A stretch of DNA of 64,000 nt, taken from Coturnix japonica. Taxonomy: Eukaryota > Chordata > Aves > Galliformes > Phasianidae. Location of the stretch: the NCBI RefSeq assembly GCF_001577835.2, contig NC_029542.1, positions 4,036,773 through 4,100,772 of the forward strand, given 5' to 3'. Shown here piece by piece: positions 9,581 to 22,000 of this stretch. Below the pieces are notes generated by a model. The model did not search any database and was not told where the DNA came from. It saw only the letters and a program-made list of their open reading frames with translations. The position numbers and the translations under genes were made by a program. Numbering within the stretch: the first letter of the stretch is position 1; every line of letters starts with the position of its first letter.

Positions 9581-12500
9581 ATGGCGGACCGGCGGCGGCA
9601 GCGCGCATCGCAGGACAGCGAGGACGAGTCGGACTCGGCCGCATCCGACAGCGCCGACTCCGCCGGCAGCGCCGCTCGATCCCGCTCCGGTTCCGCTTCG
9701 CCTCGTTCTTCGCACCGTCCCCCTCGAGGCGCCTCCGGGGCTCTGAGCGCGGGGCCGCGAGGCCGCGGGGCTGAGAGCGGCAACGGGGGAGGGGAGGCCA
9801 AGAGCGGCCCGCAGTCCGAGTGTGTGAGTGGGGGGAACCGGGACCGGGACCCTCAGGGCCTGGGGACGGGGCGGCACCGAGCGGCCATTGGGCAGCACGG
9901 TGCGGCCCGTGGGGCTGAGCTGGGGCTGGGCGATGTGGGACGGAGCTGCTCGTCCGTTCCCTGCTAAAGCTCCTTTATCTCCCTCTAGGAAAGTGAGGAC
10001 GGCATCGAGGGCGACGGTGAGTAACGGCTGCGTCACCGGGTGCGATCAGTGTGTGTGTGACGGGAGACGGGGCACAACACGGCGCTCCCCGTAGCGCTGC
10101 GGCTCTAATACACACACACCGGGCAGCTCAGCCACACCCGGGTCCCCCCCCACCTTTAAGGTCCCGTCCTGCTGCCGTGTGATGCTTCGTTATGGGCTGG
10201 GTGTTGTATTTGCTGATGCTGGCCCAGCCCGTGCTGCTGTGATCAAACAGAGCCGTGTTGCTGTTCCTGCCTTCACACCGCCCCCTTTTTCTCCCCCACA
10301 GCCGTGCTGTCAGATTACGAGAGCGCAGAGGACTCGGAGGTAAGTCACAGTGTGTGTCCTGATGGTGGGGCATCACATCCGCCATCTGTGGGGTGGTTTC
10401 ATCTCATGTAGTTATAACACAACATCACTTTGTGCTCTTCTTTCTCTCCACTGACCCATCTGCAGCAGCTCTGTCTGTCTCTAGGCTGGAGCTCTCGTGC
10501 TCTGTGTGTGCTGTGGAGCTGTGCTGCACTGCAGCCATTGGTTTGAGGGGAAAATGGGCTGTCCAGGTGCAGTTCTCCCTCCCCCATTGGTTCTGTCAGG
10601 GCAGGTGCTGCTGCAGTGTGAATGCAGGACGAGCACGTGGCCCATCTCAGTGCTCAGACATCGTGTGGTGGGAGCAGGGCAGCTCAGATGGGTGTGGAAG
10701 AGGGTGTAGGATGGTGGCTGCGTTGTAATTAGTTGAAATTAAAAGCTTAGTGCTGGGTCGGATGCATCCCACGGGGCATCCCCAATGTGTGGCAGTGGGT
10801 CAATGAGACGCCTGCATTGCAGGCAGCTCTGTGCTGTGTGTGTGCTGAGCACTGTGCTCCGGCCACAGCCCATGGCAACGCACTGCCCTGCATCCTTGGA
10901 TCAGAGGCATTCAGAGAAGCAGTCTGCTCTGAGCCAGGCTTTGTGGAGGTCCTGAGGTGGGCATTGGTTTGGAATTAAAACCACAGACTAAGCAGATGGA
11001 ATAGAAGCTCTTCGGGCTGTGAAGTGCTGGAGCAGCCTGTGCCCTGGGAAGGAAGGAGGGGGCAGCTCCCCTGGGCAGGCCCAGCAGGGCGGTGTTACAT
11101 CACCGGGTGCCAGGATGGCTCTGTTCCTGCGCCTAAAAATAATGCCATGTCTGGGTTTCCCCAGCGTAAACAAAAGGAGCAGTTGATGTGCAAACAGGCT
11201 GTGTTGAAAGAGAGAAATAGAATTGCCTTTTTGTTAATCGCACCGGGCTATTTTTAGTGGCAATCACAGGCTGCGCAAGGCTTGCAGGCTCCTGGAAGGT
11301 GAAATGAGGTCACGCTCCTGTGAGCAGTGCTTGGAGTGAGTCAGCTGGGTGATGCAGGGGATGTGGGGCAGCAGTGTGGGCTCTCATGGGAGAGAAGGAC
11401 AGTGAGGGCCTGGCATTATGGCCATCACCCCATCACTTGGGCTCCTGGGCTGCAGGAGGCACACGTGGCACTGTGGGGCAGAGTGGGGGGAGCTGCTTCC
11501 AGCTCTGTGCTGCCAGCTGTGGTTGTTTGCTCTGACGTCACCATGGCAGCTGCTAGGGAGAGACCCTGGGCTTAATCTTTGTGTTTTAGAGGGGTAGGGA
11601 GGTCTTTGGTAGCAAATCATGTGCTGTGAAACAGTCAGAACTTTAAAATGTGACACGGGGACCCAACTCCAGGTTTCTTTGGGTGATCACTGGGAGACCC
11701 ATTGCTACGGGTCTGTGTGTGAGTAACCTGGGGCTCTTTCAGGCTGAAGAAGAGGATTACAGCGAGGAAGAAAGTGCCAAAGTGGAACTGAAGCAGGATA
11801 GCAATGATTCCTGTGAGTCTGCAGCGAAAGCAGAGAAAGGAGATGAGAAACCAGACTCCAAAGGTGCTGTAACTGGTGAAAGGCAAAGTGGGGACGGGCA
11901 GGTAGGTGTTATCCGTGTGTTCTTGGCCCTAGGGAGGGCTTCTCGCGGTGGGACTGCTGCAGTGTTAGGAGCTGTCTGATTCTGACAGGAGAGCACCGAA
12001 CCTGTTGAGAATAAAGTTGGGAAGAAAGCTCCCAAGCACCTGGATGACGATGAAGATCGGAAGAACCCGGCCTACATCCCACGCAAAGGGCTCTTCTTTG
12101 AGCACGATCTCCGAGGGCAGGCGCAGGAGGAGGAGGTCAGGTACGTGGCAGTGCAAACACGAGTAAAGGCTCTTTGCAGTGGGCAGCTGCTGAGCAGGAG
12201 GAAGGAGAGGTGCTGAATCCTGCACACATTCTGCCCTCTAAGCGCTCTCTGCTGCTTGGAGTCACCATCCACGTCCCTTTGGCTTTGTCACAACCTCCTG
12301 TTCCTCCCCGTGTGTGCAGGCCAAAGGGTCGGCAGCGGAAGCTGTGGAAGGATGAGGACCGCTGGGAGCACGACAAGTTCCGTGAGGATGAGCAGGCCCC
12401 CAAAACCAGGCAGGAGCTGATTGCACTCTATGGCTACGACATCCGCTCCGCTCACAACCCCGATGACATCAGGCCCCGGAGAATGCGCAAACCGAGGTGA

Positions 12501-15500
12501 GCAGTGGGCAGAGCATGGGCTGCTCCTCCTGGGGAAGGCCTCAGCCCCCTGCAGCAGGCTTTAACCTGGGCTGGGGACCTCCATCCCGGATGCTGTGTCC
12601 TGGAGAGAGCTCCCTGCTGCTGTAGCAGCACCCCTGCCTTGGGATTGGTTCCAGTCCTTTGTTATCACTCAGGTTTGGGAGCCCCCACCGAGACCCGAAC
12701 TGGTCCAACGAGCGGCTCAACAAGCCCCCACGGCACCAGGGCACAGACGGCACTTCAGCTCCTCCACGAACCTTCACCAGCAGGAGCTCTGCGGGAACGG
12801 GGAGGATGCCCCCACCCAGGAACTACCCGAGGGTGGGGGGCTACAAGGAGACCCGTCCAGGATACCGAGCTTCGGAATTGAGTGTGCAACACCCGTCTCG
12901 AAATGGTGAGCAAGGCAAACAGGAGAGCAGCTATCGAGCAAAGCGTGCGGAGCAGAGCCCACCCAGAGAGAAGTCTCCAGAAGTGGAAGCAGTGCACATC
13001 CACAGCAGTCCTGTCAAGGAGGAGGGTGCTCTGGAGAACCAGGCCGACGCTGCACAGCCGCCGCCAGACAGACCAATTGAGAAGAAGTCTTATTCCCGAG
13101 CAAGGAGGACCAGAGTGAAAGCTGGGGACGCGGGGAAGCTGGCAGATGATGTCCCTGCTCTGGAAGCTCCTGCAACACCAAAACCCATCCAAGCCGAGAC
13201 GTCCCCCCCACCAGCAAAGGGCAGCAACTGGGAGTCACCGGTGGAATCCAGCATGGATGGACTTGAGCAGGAGATGATACAGATGAATCTGACGGAGCAG
13301 AACTGGAGTCAGGGGCAGTCTCAGTTCATACAGCCCCGGGAGCTGCGGGGTAAGTGTGTGCCAGCTGGCAGCTTGGGTGCTGCTGCACTGCCTGGGGTTT
13401 GCAGTCATGTCAGAGCTGAACTGTGTAATGAAATCCCAGCTGTGGTGGGTGCTGGAGACTCCCAAGATGGAGAAAATGCAGTGGGACGATGGGAAGGGAC
13501 AAAACAGGACATAAAACAAGGAAATTAAATGCTCCGTTGTAGGCAAACTGGGTTATGGCCCAGATGGGCATCAGAGCAGATTCTTTTTCTCTATCCTATT
13601 TTGTTGAGAATGGGGGAAGGGCTGTGTAGGGAGCAGGAACTCGGAGCTGTGTGAGTCACAGTGAGGCTCAGAGTTGGAGTTCAGAGGATAAAGAGCATTG
13701 AGCGTGGTTATGGGTGAGAGAGATGAGTAACCAGGCTCCTGTGATGTGCTGCTGGGGGCACGAGGGACCCAGCATCTCTTCATCAACACATGCTGCTGGC
13801 TGGGCTGGTTCCTAGTGGTGCCATTTGGCTGTAAATCCATTGGTGTGGTTGGAGGAGGCTGATCTGTGCTGGATGTGGGCAGGCAGGCTGAGCAAAGGGC
13901 TGAATTCTTGTGGAGCCGCCGTGCCAGAGGTCACCCAGATGGAATTCTCCCTTTGTAGAATGAATGGGTTTTTTTCTGGGGAGAGTCAGAGTCCTTCCCA
14001 AGAGCAATAAAACTGCAGCAAGGAGAACAAAGTGACCTGCTGCTGTCATAGGCTGCTCTCGAGGGTTAGGGCTGTGGAAGCAGGTCTTCCAGCACACAGT
14101 GTGGTGTGAGCTGACTCTTGCCTCGGTTGTAGACCAGGCTGTAAATGTGCCACTGGGATGAGAGTTTGGGAAGTGACACAGCAGCTCCTGCTTTGCTCTG
14201 AGGTATTGAAATGGCAGTCGAAGAGCTGGGCTTGTTGTGATGTTTCTCACTGGGAAGGCAGTGTGGGGTCTCCTGGCGGTGGTGCACAGAGAACAAATGC
14301 AACCCATAATAACCAGTTTGCTTCTTCCTCAGGTATTCCTAACCATATGCACGTGGGAACTGGGCCACCCCCTCAGTTCAACCGGATGGAGGAAATGGTA
14401 AAGCACGTCGTTTTTAGAAGCGTGGAAGCCAAGCGTTGCTTTGGCTGTGGGCTGGAATCATTAGAGCGTGTCTGGGGGCACCTCAGGCCTCCCCTCTGTG
14501 TGCTGTGGTTTTGCTGTGACCCACAGAGCCCTGGGGGGTGCTGGGTGCTCCCTGCAGGGCGCTCACTGCTGTTTGTCCCCCGCAGGCGGTGCAGGGCGGC
14601 CGTGTGAAGCGTTACTCCTCGCAGCGGCAGAGACCACCAGTGCCAGAACCAGCCCCCCCCATGCACATCAGCATCATGGAGGGGCACTACTACGACCCAC
14701 GTGAGTGATCCCCGACTGCCCTGTGTGCTCAGGTGCTGGCACGGGGCTGGAGCTAAAGGGGGCTTTGTTCCCCTTGCTTTTGTTGCCAGCATCACTGCTT
14801 TCTCTCTGCTGCTCTGAGCCTCCCTGGGCTGTGCTTGGGGTATAGCATTGCCCTCCTGCCCCACATGGGCTCCAAAGACACCAGTTTTTTTTGGTGAGAA
14901 GTTAAAAAGTGGCTGGAAATGAGAGCAGCAGGGAGCAGTGCTGGACAAAAAGATGGCGTTGGGATTTATTCTGGTGTGTAAAGTGTGAGAGGAGGAATTC
15001 CCTGAGCATTCTGCATTGTAAAGGGGGCAGGAAGCTCTGCTGCTGGGAGCACGTAGCATCTGTGAGCTGGGTGGGTTGTGTGCTGTTGTGGGAGTGGAGC
15101 TTGCAGCACTGCATTCACGTGCTGTGACTGTAGGTGGCTTGGATCCGTGGTGTGATCTGCTGCAGCAGAACAAAATGTGGTGGAGCTTTTCCTTACACGC
15201 TGCTCTGTGTTGCAGTACAATTCCAGGGACCAATCTACACCCACAGCGAGAACCCGGCCCCGCTGCCGCCCCAGGGGATGATCGTGCAGCCAGAAATGCA
15301 TCTCCCTCATCCAGGTGAGGAGCATAGGGCAGCTTTGCGCAGCCTCTGCCCCTCTTCTGTGCCATGGAGAAGACCTGCTTCCCTCGTGCAGTAGGGCTGG
15401 ATTTGTATGAATCTTCAGGGAAGAAAAATAGCCATGTCTGCCTCTCACAGGCAGCACAGACTGAGATCATCTCATTGCTTGGCAGCCTCAGGCTGCATGG

Positions 15501-17110
15501 CCACAGTTCTACATGCAGCCTGGCCAGGCCCTTCCTCGGCAGCGGGGTGTGGGGCTGTGCCAGCTGTTGTGCCAACCTGGGCCTTCATTCCCTGCTGCTC
15601 GTAGCTCAGAAGAGAAAAGCAGAAATGAGAGCTGTTGGGTTGGGGTGTTCTCTATCTCGCCTGCAAAACTGTTTCCTGAAGTGGATGTGGGCTGTGTCCG
15701 GTTCCTGCTCTGAGGCCGTGTGCTCTCCCTCCCCTTTCCCCATTGCAGGAGCTGAGCTCTGCAGGCTGTAGGAAAAGCCTCTGCCCTTCTCATCCCTGCT
15801 GTGCGGGTGCCACAGCCGTGCTGCCCTCTGCCCCCATGGCAGCCCTGGCCCCATGCGATGCTCTGCCTCCACCAGGATGGGGAGCTCAGCTCCTTTTTGT
15901 CTCTCCTGCAGGTTTACATCCCCACCAGACACCGGCCCCGATGGCAAACCCTGGGCTCTATCCTCCGCCGGTCTCCATGCCCCCAGGGCAGCCCCCCCCG
16001 CAGCAGCTGCTCGCACCGACTTATTTCTCCCCACCTGGAGTGATGAATTTTGGGAATCCTGGCTACCCGTACCCCCCAGGAGCGCTGCCCCCACCGCCCC
16101 CCCCACACCTCTATTCCAACACTCAGGTGAGCCCTGCTGCCTTTCCTTGCTGCCTTTCCTTCCTGCTGGAGCCATGGCTGCATTCCCTGAGCCCAGGATG
16201 GAAGTGCAGCAGTGGGGGCTGCTCCTGGCAGCAGCTGTTTGCTGTTATTTGCTTCTCTGCTGGAGGTGGGCACCAAAATGGGCTGCTCCCACATCTGTGC
16301 TGCGCTTCCCTTGGCTTTGGGGTCTCAAGTATTGCCGTACCTGTATTGGAGGATCCCAGAAGCGGGTGCTGTCCCACAGGAGATTTGAGCTGCTCTAACA
16401 AAGCCATCTTGGAAGCTGCTGGGATGTGCTTTGTGCACACTGGGAACTGCCCGGTGCTGTTCCTCAGCACAGCCCTGTGAGCGCTGCTGGCTGCAGGGCT
16501 GGCTTTTCCCGTTCCTCGGTGGCAGTTCTGCAGTGAGGGGGGGAGCAGGAGGAGCAGGCAGAGTCCCCATGAGCAGCACGCGGCTGACACGCAGTGGCAG
16601 GGCTGGGATGTGCACCCTGCAGCCTTCCTGACCTTCTGACCTGCCCTGCTCAGACCAGAGCTGCCCGCACAGGGGCTGTGGGGCACAGCCTGCAATGGGG
16701 CAGCTGGGATGAGGTGGGATCTGTGTGCTGCCATCCCCTCCCTGCAGTGCTGGCTCTGTGCTGACCGTCCCATTCTGTTGCAGCAGGCGCAGTCCCAGGT
16801 GTACGGCGGGGTGACGTATTACAACACTGTCCAGCAGCAAGTGCAGCCCAAACCTTCACCACCACGAAGGACATCGCAGCCCGTCACCATCAAACCACCC
16901 CCTCCCGAGGTACCACCCCCCTCCCTTCTACCCCCTCCCACCCCCCCTGTCTGTGTGGTGCTGCCCCCCCCCCCCGAGCTGTGTGTGCTGCTGCAGCCCC
17001 CCCCTCTCCCACCCGAGGACGTTTTAATGGCACCTCGTTATTGACCTGTCCCAATCCTAAGCTTCTCGTTGCAGGTGGTAAGCAGGGCTCCAGTTAATTT
17101 GAGTTACTAA
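9581..17110 (+). CDS. CASC3: CASC3 exon junction complex subunit (Barentsz/MLN51)
   Basis: Core exon-junction-complex protein that clamps eIF4A3 on spliced mRNA and acts in nonsense-mediated decay and mRNA localisation; it shuttles between nucleus and cytoplasm. Exons: 9581-9823, 9989-10016, 10302-10339, 11743-11901, 11989-12140, 12320-12496, 12673-13349, 14333-14397, 14586-14700, 15216-15314, 15912-16126, 16784-16909, 17075-17110. All phases agree and give 709 residues against 703 in human. The start MADRRRQRASQDSEDE is nearly identical to human. The eIF4A3-binding SELOR region is in exons 5-6 (KNPAYIPRKGLFFEHDLRGQ, then LWKDEDRWEHDKFREDEQ). The C-terminal half is Pro-rich (GALPPPPPPHLY, KPPPPE). 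The last exon reads VVSRAPVNLSY; human ends VVSRGSS. The start sits in a CpG island behind three CREs and only about 300 bp after MSL1's poly(A) signal. The acceptor at 16784 is a NAGNAG-like cagcag. Confidence 0.96.
13350..14332 (+). other. CASC3: CASC3 intron 7, nothing further recognised
   Basis: A 983 bp intron between REL-R|G and GIPNH. It has ordinary bird intron composition and no repeat, RNA gene or additional exon that I could recognise. The 10340-11742 intron (1.4 kb) is similarly featureless. Confidence 0.6.
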
Positions 17111-17602
17111 ATACTTTAAATCTAACCCACGTCAAAAGTAAGTCGCAATTTGCCTCTCGCATTCTCTTTCTGCTCAGGGTATTAAATAAGGAAGGGAATA
17201 ACCCAGCACTGAGCTTAGGAGGCTGCCCCTTCTGTGGGCGAGTGGCACAGACAGCGGCCTTAAAGGCTGCGGGGAGCTGAGAGCCTTTGCTTTGCTCCAG
17301 GGGCAGATTAGTGCCCGCAGCTCCGCTCTGTGTGTGTGTGGCTCCTTCTGTCCTGTCGCTTCTGTGCTGCTGTGCCTCGGGGTGGGCAGTGCTGCTTCCC
17401 CCCCCCTTCCATTCCCATCCCCCCCGGCTGTGAAGTGCAGCTGCTGGAGATCCACCCTGTGCAGGGAGAGCCATCCCGGGGGCTGAGGGCAGCAGTGCAG
17501 CACTAAGGAGCTGCTCCGGCTCTGGGGGCAGTGGGGTGGGGGTTGGCAGCCGCGGTGCTGCACAGTGCTGACCCCCCCCCCGTCTTATATCTGCTCCCCC
17601 AG

Positions 17603-17644
17603 GACAGCAAAGGTGAGAAGGTGAAGGAGAGGAGCAGCACGTAG
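17603..17644 (+). CDS. CASC3: Candidate alternative last coding exon of CASC3
   Basis: A good acceptor (ctcccccag) is followed by 13 in-frame codons (DSKGEKVKERSST) and a stop. The phase matches the end of exon 12 (KPPPPE|), so skipping the 17075-17110 exon would give a 711-residue protein with a charged tail. If the 17075 exon is used instead, this exon would be 3'UTR beyond an intron. Either use is an inference from splice signals. Confidence 0.45.
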   Translation, partial: DSKGEKVKERSST

Positions 17645-17917
17645 GATGCGGCTGTTGGACCCATCGCTGGACTCAGCAGTTCTGCACCACGAGGCCCATC
17701 CGGGTGGGATGGTGGGATGCTGTCAGTGCTCCGGGCATCACCTCCAGCCCCGGACCACCCCCCTCCTCCCCCCCGTGAGCCTCAGGCAGCACCAGGGGGG
17801 GCAGCGGCCACAAGGTCTCCCCTATTTCCCCCTTTTACCCCCTCCTTGTTTAGGATGTTCAACTCAGCTGCTTGATTGTGGTCCCTGTTTTTATTTAAGG
17901 ATCGAACCGGCTCCTTC

Positions 17918-17923
17918 AGTAAA
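17918..17923 (+). terminator. CASC3: Possible CASC3 poly(A) signal AGTAAA
   Basis: AGTAAA, a weak variant signal, is followed by a T/G-rich stretch about 20-40 bp downstream. No AATAAA occurs between the CASC3 stop and the next CpG island. Confidence 0.35.
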
Positions 17924-17949
17924 GTTCATTTGGTTCTTTTGGGTATTTG

Positions 17950-19098
17950 GAGTCCTTGTGTCCGCCGGGCCCCCCCCAACATTACAAGGTTCATCCTCAT
18001 CCTAAACCCCCTAGCAATCAATCCAAAACTCCCTTGCAATCAGTGTTTCCCTGTGGCTGTGAGCTTGGGTTCCAGCTGCAGATGGGGACACCCAGCCCCG
18101 GGGGGCAGCACATGGACGTGGGGTCCCATCAGCTCCACCCACACTCGGTACATTGTGGGGTTCCTGCTGCCTGGGAGGAGGCTCAGAGCTGTGTGAGCCC
18201 CGCGGCTCTGCCCGCACAACCGGCCGGACCGGGCGCGGTGCAGCGGGGGGCGGTACCCGACGTGTCGCTGCCCGCTCCGCTGCCGCCCGGCTCCGCGTGG
18301 GCTCGGTCCCACCCGTGTCGTTGTGCCGGTGCTCGGGGGGCTCCCGGTGCCGCTGTGGGTCGCGCTCTGAAGCATCTGCGGGTCCGGGGGGGTGTCTGCG
18401 CTCCTTCCTCCCACGCGTGGACGCTCTGAGCGGAGCCCGGGGGCTGCGTGCCCCCCCCACACCCTACAGCTGTAAATGGAGGCGGCTCCCGGCTCGTTGG
18501 GAGAAATAACAGCGCATTAATTACGCTGGAAATGGGGCAGCGCGGATTGAGGCCGCGTTCCCGGTGCCCCCCCCCGGAGCCGTGACACCGTTTCCCGTCC
18601 CGACCCCGCGCTGATGGATGAGGGGCCGAGGGGGCGCAGCGCGGAGCCGCGCGTGGAAGAGACACGCGGGGACGCGGCTCGTTCTGCCGCCGCCCCCCGA
18701 TCCCCCCCCGCGGCCGGGAGTTGCCAGGCAACAGGGATGGAGGCGAAGCGCGAACAAAGCCGCAGCGGGAGCCCCCCCCCCCTTCATCCCACCATCCCCC
18801 CCCATACCCACGGGTTTTTCCACGCCGAGTTGGGGGGGCGAGCGTGGGATGCCGCTTGGCGTGAGACGCGCCGCGCCGTGGCTGAACGGCGGAGAGCCGG
18901 GGAATGCGCGGAGCTGCGGGCGGGGGGGCCACGCGTGACCGGACGCTCCGCCCGGGCGGGGGCGGCAGGTGCCGGCGGGGCGGGGCGGGACGCGGCGGCG
19001 CCGGGCCCCCCCACTCTCCGGAGCCCGAACGCGAACGGAGCCGCCCCCCCGCCCCGCGCCGCCCGCACCGCCATGGCCCCGCGAGGCGCTCCGCGGCC
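17950..19098 (+). promoter_or_regulatory. RAPGEFL1: CpG island and presumed RAPGEFL1 promoter/leader
   Basis: About 1.1 kb between the probable CASC3 3' end and the RAPGEFL1 ATG. From roughly 18180 it is strongly CpG-rich, with CG dinucleotides and long C/G runs. No independent gene is recognisable. The start site cannot be fixed from sequence alone. Confidence 0.55.
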
Positions 19099-22000
19099 AT
19101 GAAGCCGCTGAGAAGATTGCTGAAGAAGCCCGGCTCGCCCCTGCCGCAGCGCTGCCCGGCAACGCGCCGCCACAGCGCGGCCCCCCCGGAGGAGCCCCCG
19201 GGGCCGGCGGCGGGGCGAAGGCGGGAGTTGGAGCTGCGTCCCCCCGAGGTTCCCGCTGCCGCCGCGCCGCCGGATCCCCGTCGGCGCTGTCCCCGTCGGA
19301 GCTGAGCCCGGGGGGGGACCGCGCCGCGCTCAGCCCGGAGCCGCCGCCGCCGCCCCCCCCGCGCTGCTGCTGCCGCTGCCCCCGCCGCGCCCGCGCCCCG
19401 AGCGCTCCTAGCCGCCGTCCTCGAACGGCTGCCGGGGGGGGGGGGCACGGCCGGGGCTGCCGAGCAGGTATATGGGGTATATGGGGTATATGGGGGTATA
19501 TGGGGTATATGGGGTATATGGGGTATATGGGGGTGTATGGGGGTATATGGGGGTGTATGGGGGTGTATGGGGGTACGGAGACTGCGGGGGGGGGGATGCT
19601 GCGGCACCGCCGGGTGCTGCAATGCGCGGTGCCGCGGTGCGGGGGGAGCGTGGGAGCGGAGCAGCGGGGATGGGGCCGTGCGGGATTGGGGGGGGCACCG
19701 TCAGAGCGATGGCACCGCGCACAGATCCCCGGTTAATGTGTAACGCTTCTCCCGGCGCTCCCGTTGACCCCGGGGCGGTGCGGGGGGTGCGCGTCCCTTC
19801 CGCCCGGTCTGAGCCCCCCGCGGAGCTTTGCCTTCAATTCCGCCCCCCCCACCCCACGGCCGCGCTCCGGGGATGGGGCCGGGGGGGGCCGGGGTGGGGC
19901 GCACCGAAACCGCGGAGCCCTCGGGGGGGGGCGCGCTCCGGGACTGGCAGCGTTGGCTCTGCGTGCAGCGACACGCGCGTGGGGAAACGAGGGGGGGCGG
20001 AGCGGGGGGTGCGGGGATGGCGGGGATGGCGGCTCTGCTGCCGCGCGTGGTCCCTGCGCTGCCCCCGGACCGAGCCGTGGAGCTGCGGGGAAACTGAGGC
20101 ACGGACGGACGGGGCGGCGCTCGGGGGTTTGGGGGGGAGCGGGGACACGGACCCGCGGGGGGATCCCGGCGCCGCTCCCGCACAGCGACACGGACGGGCT
20201 GCACGGCGGGCGGGGGATGCGAACCTGCACGGACAGCCCCGCACCGCGACCAGCCCCGCACCGCGACCAGCCCCGCTGCGGGGTCCGGGACGTTTGTGCC
20301 GCTGGTGGAGCTCCGTGCGGGGGGGGCGGAACGGGAGGGAATGGGGGGCTGCCCCTCGGTTGTGTCCGTGGGACGGGGTCGGGCGCGGGGCTGCGCTGCG
20401 CGTCCAAAGGTCGTGGCCGTGGCTCCGCGTCCCGCTGCCGTCGGTGCCCGCCCGGTCAGCCCCACTGCGGCGTCCCCCGCTGTCACCGTCCCGGTGCGGC
20501 CCCGCGATGTGTCCGCGGCTTCGGGGCGGGGGGGGCTCTGAGTCAGCGCCGTGCTCCGCGTGGGGTGCGGGGTTTGGGGGGGGGTTTCATTCCCGACCCT
20601 CTCCCGACCCCCCCAGATTCGCTGCTGGATGACATCGTGCTCACGCATTCGCTGTTCCTGCCCACCGAGCTCTTCCTGCAGCAGCTGCACCAACAATATC
20701 CTCGGGGTTCTGGGGGGGGACACCGGGTGAGGGGGGGGCAAAGGGGTGGGGGTACCGCGAGGGGACACGGGTGGGTGAGCAGGGGCTGTGCGGGGGGTGA
20801 CACGAGGGAGCCCGCGGAGCTGCGTGCGGGGACACCGGGATGGCAACGGGGCGGCCGTAGGAGGGTATAGAGGGTATAGAGGGTATAGAGGGTATAGAGG
20901 GTATAGAAGGTATAGAGGTACAGAGGGTATAGAGGTGCCCCCCGGCCGTTTCCCCGCTGCTCCTTAACGGTGCCACCTTCGTGCTGGCTGGCGATGGGTC
21001 CCCCCCGCGCTGGGAGGAGGGGTCCGGGCTGCGGCGCAAGCGAGCGGTGCTGGCGGTGCTGCTGCACTTCCTCGAGACCTACAAGGGGCTGCTGCAGGAG
21101 GAGGAGAGCGCGGGGAAGGTCATCAAGGTGGGTGCTGCCCCCCCCTCCCCGCAGCCCCCCCCCAGCCATTGGTCCGTAACCCCCCTCGCCCCCCAGGAGC
21201 TGTATCTGCTCATCATGAAGGACGCGTCCCTGTACCACGAGCTGGAGGATGAGATCCTGAAGCTGCACCAACTGGTGGAGACGGTGGAGCTGAAGTGAGT
21301 GGGGAGCCCTGGGGGTGCTGAGCCCGTGGGGTCCCACAGGGGGTTCCAGGGGTCTCCGTTGTGGTGATGGAGTGCAGGGCATGGGGTGCTGGTGGGGTAC
21401 AGAGGGTACCTGGGGGGGGAGGTGGGTGCACAGGGTGTGAAGGGGTTCAGGGGGTTCCCGTGTGATGCGTGGAGCCCTCCTGATAGGGTGCGGGGGGTCC
21501 CCGTGGGATGCTTGGGGTTCTATAGAGCACAGGGAAGTCCTATGGGGTTGAGGTTCCTGTGTGGAGGCGGGTGTCCCCGTGGGGTGTGTGGGGTCCCTGT
21601 GGGGTCTCTCCCGTGGGGTTGTGGCCCTCAGGGATGCCCAGCAGCCGGGTCCCATTAGACCACCCTCTGTGCTGTGCTGGGATTCTCCCCCCGCTGCCCA
21701 TCCCTGACCCCACGCGGTGCCGCAGGGTCCCCGATGAAGCCCCTCCCCCGAGCAAACAGGTGAAGCCGCTGTTCCGCCACTTCCGCCGCATCGACGCCTG
21801 CCTGCAGACACGCGTGGCGTTCCGTGGCTCCGATGAGAGTGAGTTCCGTGCCACGACCCCCAACCCGACCCCCCCGGGCGTCCCAACCGCATCCACCCCG
21901 TAACCCCGCCGTGGCTCCCGGCCGCTCTGCCGCCCCACATCCATCCATCCATCCGTCTGTGTGTCCGTCCGTGCAGTTTTCTGCCGTGTCTACATGCCGG

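Noticed and set aside
20696-20715. GT-type donor at cggg/gttctg for RAPGEFL1 exon 2
   Set aside because: It would add residues not in the family and has no matching AG acceptor before FVLAG; the AT-AC borders fit better.
20543-21952. 469-codon minus-strand frame opposite RAPGEFL1
   Set aside because: It is the antisense of real RAPGEFL1 exons and an intronic repeat.
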